A stretch of 64,000 nucleotides of DNA, from the NCBI GenBank assembly GCA_008973525.1, contig WACJ01000274.1, positions 868,001 to 932,000 of the forward strand, in the 5' to 3' direction. The first letter of the stretch is position 1, and the number at the start of each line of letters is the position of its first letter. The stretch comes from Stenopsyche tienmushanensis (lineage: Eukaryota > Arthropoda > Insecta > Trichoptera > Stenopsychidae). The translations under genes and the position numbers were made by a program. The notes beneath the pieces are model-generated. The model made no database searches and was not told the origin of the DNA. It saw nothing but the letters and a program-made list of their open reading frames with translations. Of this stretch, positions 62,421 through 64,000 are shown piece by piece.

Positions 62421-64000
62421 ATGTTATATGGTTTTTGTAATCCGATCTGCATCCTCCACTATTTTTTGCAATTATAAATACGCCCACGCCATAGAAAATT
62501 TTGGAACCCCTATCTTAAATCATGATCTTAGCAGATCATAGAGCTTATATAACCACTAACTGCTCCAAGTTATTATGTGGGCTTTATATTCATTCATACA
62601 CGATTGCTTTGTTAATTTGTAAGCGGTTTTAAGTGTTCTATTAAGATGAAAATGTTTAAATGTCTTTGCTCTAGTTTAGGGATTTGAACCGGAATGAAAC
62701 CGATAACCGGTAAAACCGCTATTTTTGTCACTATTATAACGAAGCTGATAACAGATGATTTGGTTGCTTCTATGTATCTGCATAAGCCGGAGAAAAACAT
62801 TTATTAAAGACCGTTTGTATGCATCCGTAATCCTCTTAGCGCAATTTACAAGATTTTTATTCTGAAATATATCTCGAGTTCCTGGAACTAAGCGAGTTTA
62901 TTTCACCCTTTGCGATTCTTTGCAAAGCTCCCGATAATTATCGAGGCTATCAATTTTTAATCCCCCTTTCGTATCGCTTTTTTCATGTTTATTTGTTTTC
63001 GCGATGTTATATTTTATCAAAGTACATACACAAATACAGGAGTTTTTAAGCGTTGTTCCTATTGATCGATCATCATCTGAAGCGATCAACACAAGCGATT
63101 TTCAATCGATTGAATAGATTCATTACTGAATAACGTATAAGATATACAGCCAGTTTTTATAATCTTTTATCGTTTCGATATCTGAAGGTTGGAAAATATC
63201 GTAATGGATCAACTCGTTTGTTCTTGTTATCATGGATCTTGAAATTCAAATGGGTATCAATTGATTATTTCATTGTCATATTTAATAGTTTTTTCATTCC
63301 ATATAATTCAAAGCTTATGTTCAACTTAGGGCATCGATCGCATTTTTTTCAGTATCTTGCTTGAAGAATTTATTATAGAAAGAACTATATTTTCATTCAG
63401 GATATCTCGTAAAATAGCCCCAATTTATTCCCTCTGTCTTATTGCGCATTTTCTCTTTGAATTTCATCTAAATAATTTGATTCCATCTTTTATCCAATGT
63501 TTAAGTTATCTGATCGCAAGACAAGATGATGATGGCTTGTTTTTCTTGTAAATATATAAACTGTTGGGAATTTCATCACCTCCCGTCGTTACAAAACAAA
63601 TTGAATCCATAGCTTATTGGCTGCTTCGCTTCTGAACATTTTAATGGTCTTTCGCCATGACTCATATTTATACGTCATCGAAATAGCAAATGCAATCCGA
63701 CTAATATGATCAACTAGTTAAACGTACTCCTCGTCAGTTTTATCACAATTACGTGAGTGCGAAAATTATTTCATATTCCTATCTGTTTATTTATGATTTT
63801 TTTCTATGCCAATATTTTCGATCATATTTAGTTTAGGTCAATAATATTCTATAAGTAACATAACATTAATAAAATAAATGTTGAAATGTTCTTACAAGAT
63901 AACGCAATAAATATGATAGTTATAATACTAATCTATTTGAGTTTTTGGACTGATTACTACCATATTTTGTGTGGCCCTTTACAATTATCTACATCTCAAT
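62421..64000. other. No recognisable gene
   Basis: AT-rich sequence to the window edge. Three frames of 62-64 codons show no motif. Confidence 0.5.

Overview
The window looks like AT-rich insect nuclear DNA. The evidence is spliced genes with GT-AG introns whose proteins match animal families, CpG that is not depleted, and insect-type mobile elements: several mariner remnants, a Tc1-like piece, an R1-clade non-LTR end, RTE-like tails and other reverse-transcriptase debris. The order cannot be fixed from sequence alone. There is no sign of bacterial, plasmid or viral replicon organisation, and no CRISPR array or tRNA was recognised.

Four protein-coding genes can be built by exon assembly, all between about 18.9 and 37.4 kb. 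(1) Inositol hexakisphosphate kinase (IP6K), plus strand, seven coding exons, 18890-25719, preceded by a CpG-rich leader. (2) TMEM203, minus strand, one exon, 29518-29925. (3) POP7/Rpp20, the RNase P/MRP subunit, minus strand, three exons, 29954-31857. (4) UBLCP1, a ubiquitin-like-domain CTD-type phosphatase, plus strand, five coding exons, 32283-37433. IP6K is convergent with TMEM203. POP7 and UBLCP1 are divergent and share an upstream gap of about 425 bp.

The most notable arrangement is POP7 followed by TMEM203 on the same strand, with only 28 nt between the POP7 stop and the TMEM203 ATG. This strongly suggests one dicistronic mRNA. POP7 also lacks an in-frame ATG in its first recognisable exon, so its start is split, upstream or non-AUG.

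The left arm (1-18.4 kb) and right arm (37.5-64 kb) hold no convincing host coding exon. They are a mosaic of dispersed repeats, several present in multiple diverged copies, truncated transposons with terminal inverted repeats, a MITE, a large fold-back inverted repeat at 54.5-56.65 kb, and short perfect palindromes. A CpG-rich block at 58.38-58.68 kb ending in a strong splice donor may be the first exon of a gene that continues beyond the window. All functional statements rest on motif recognition by eye; no database search was run.
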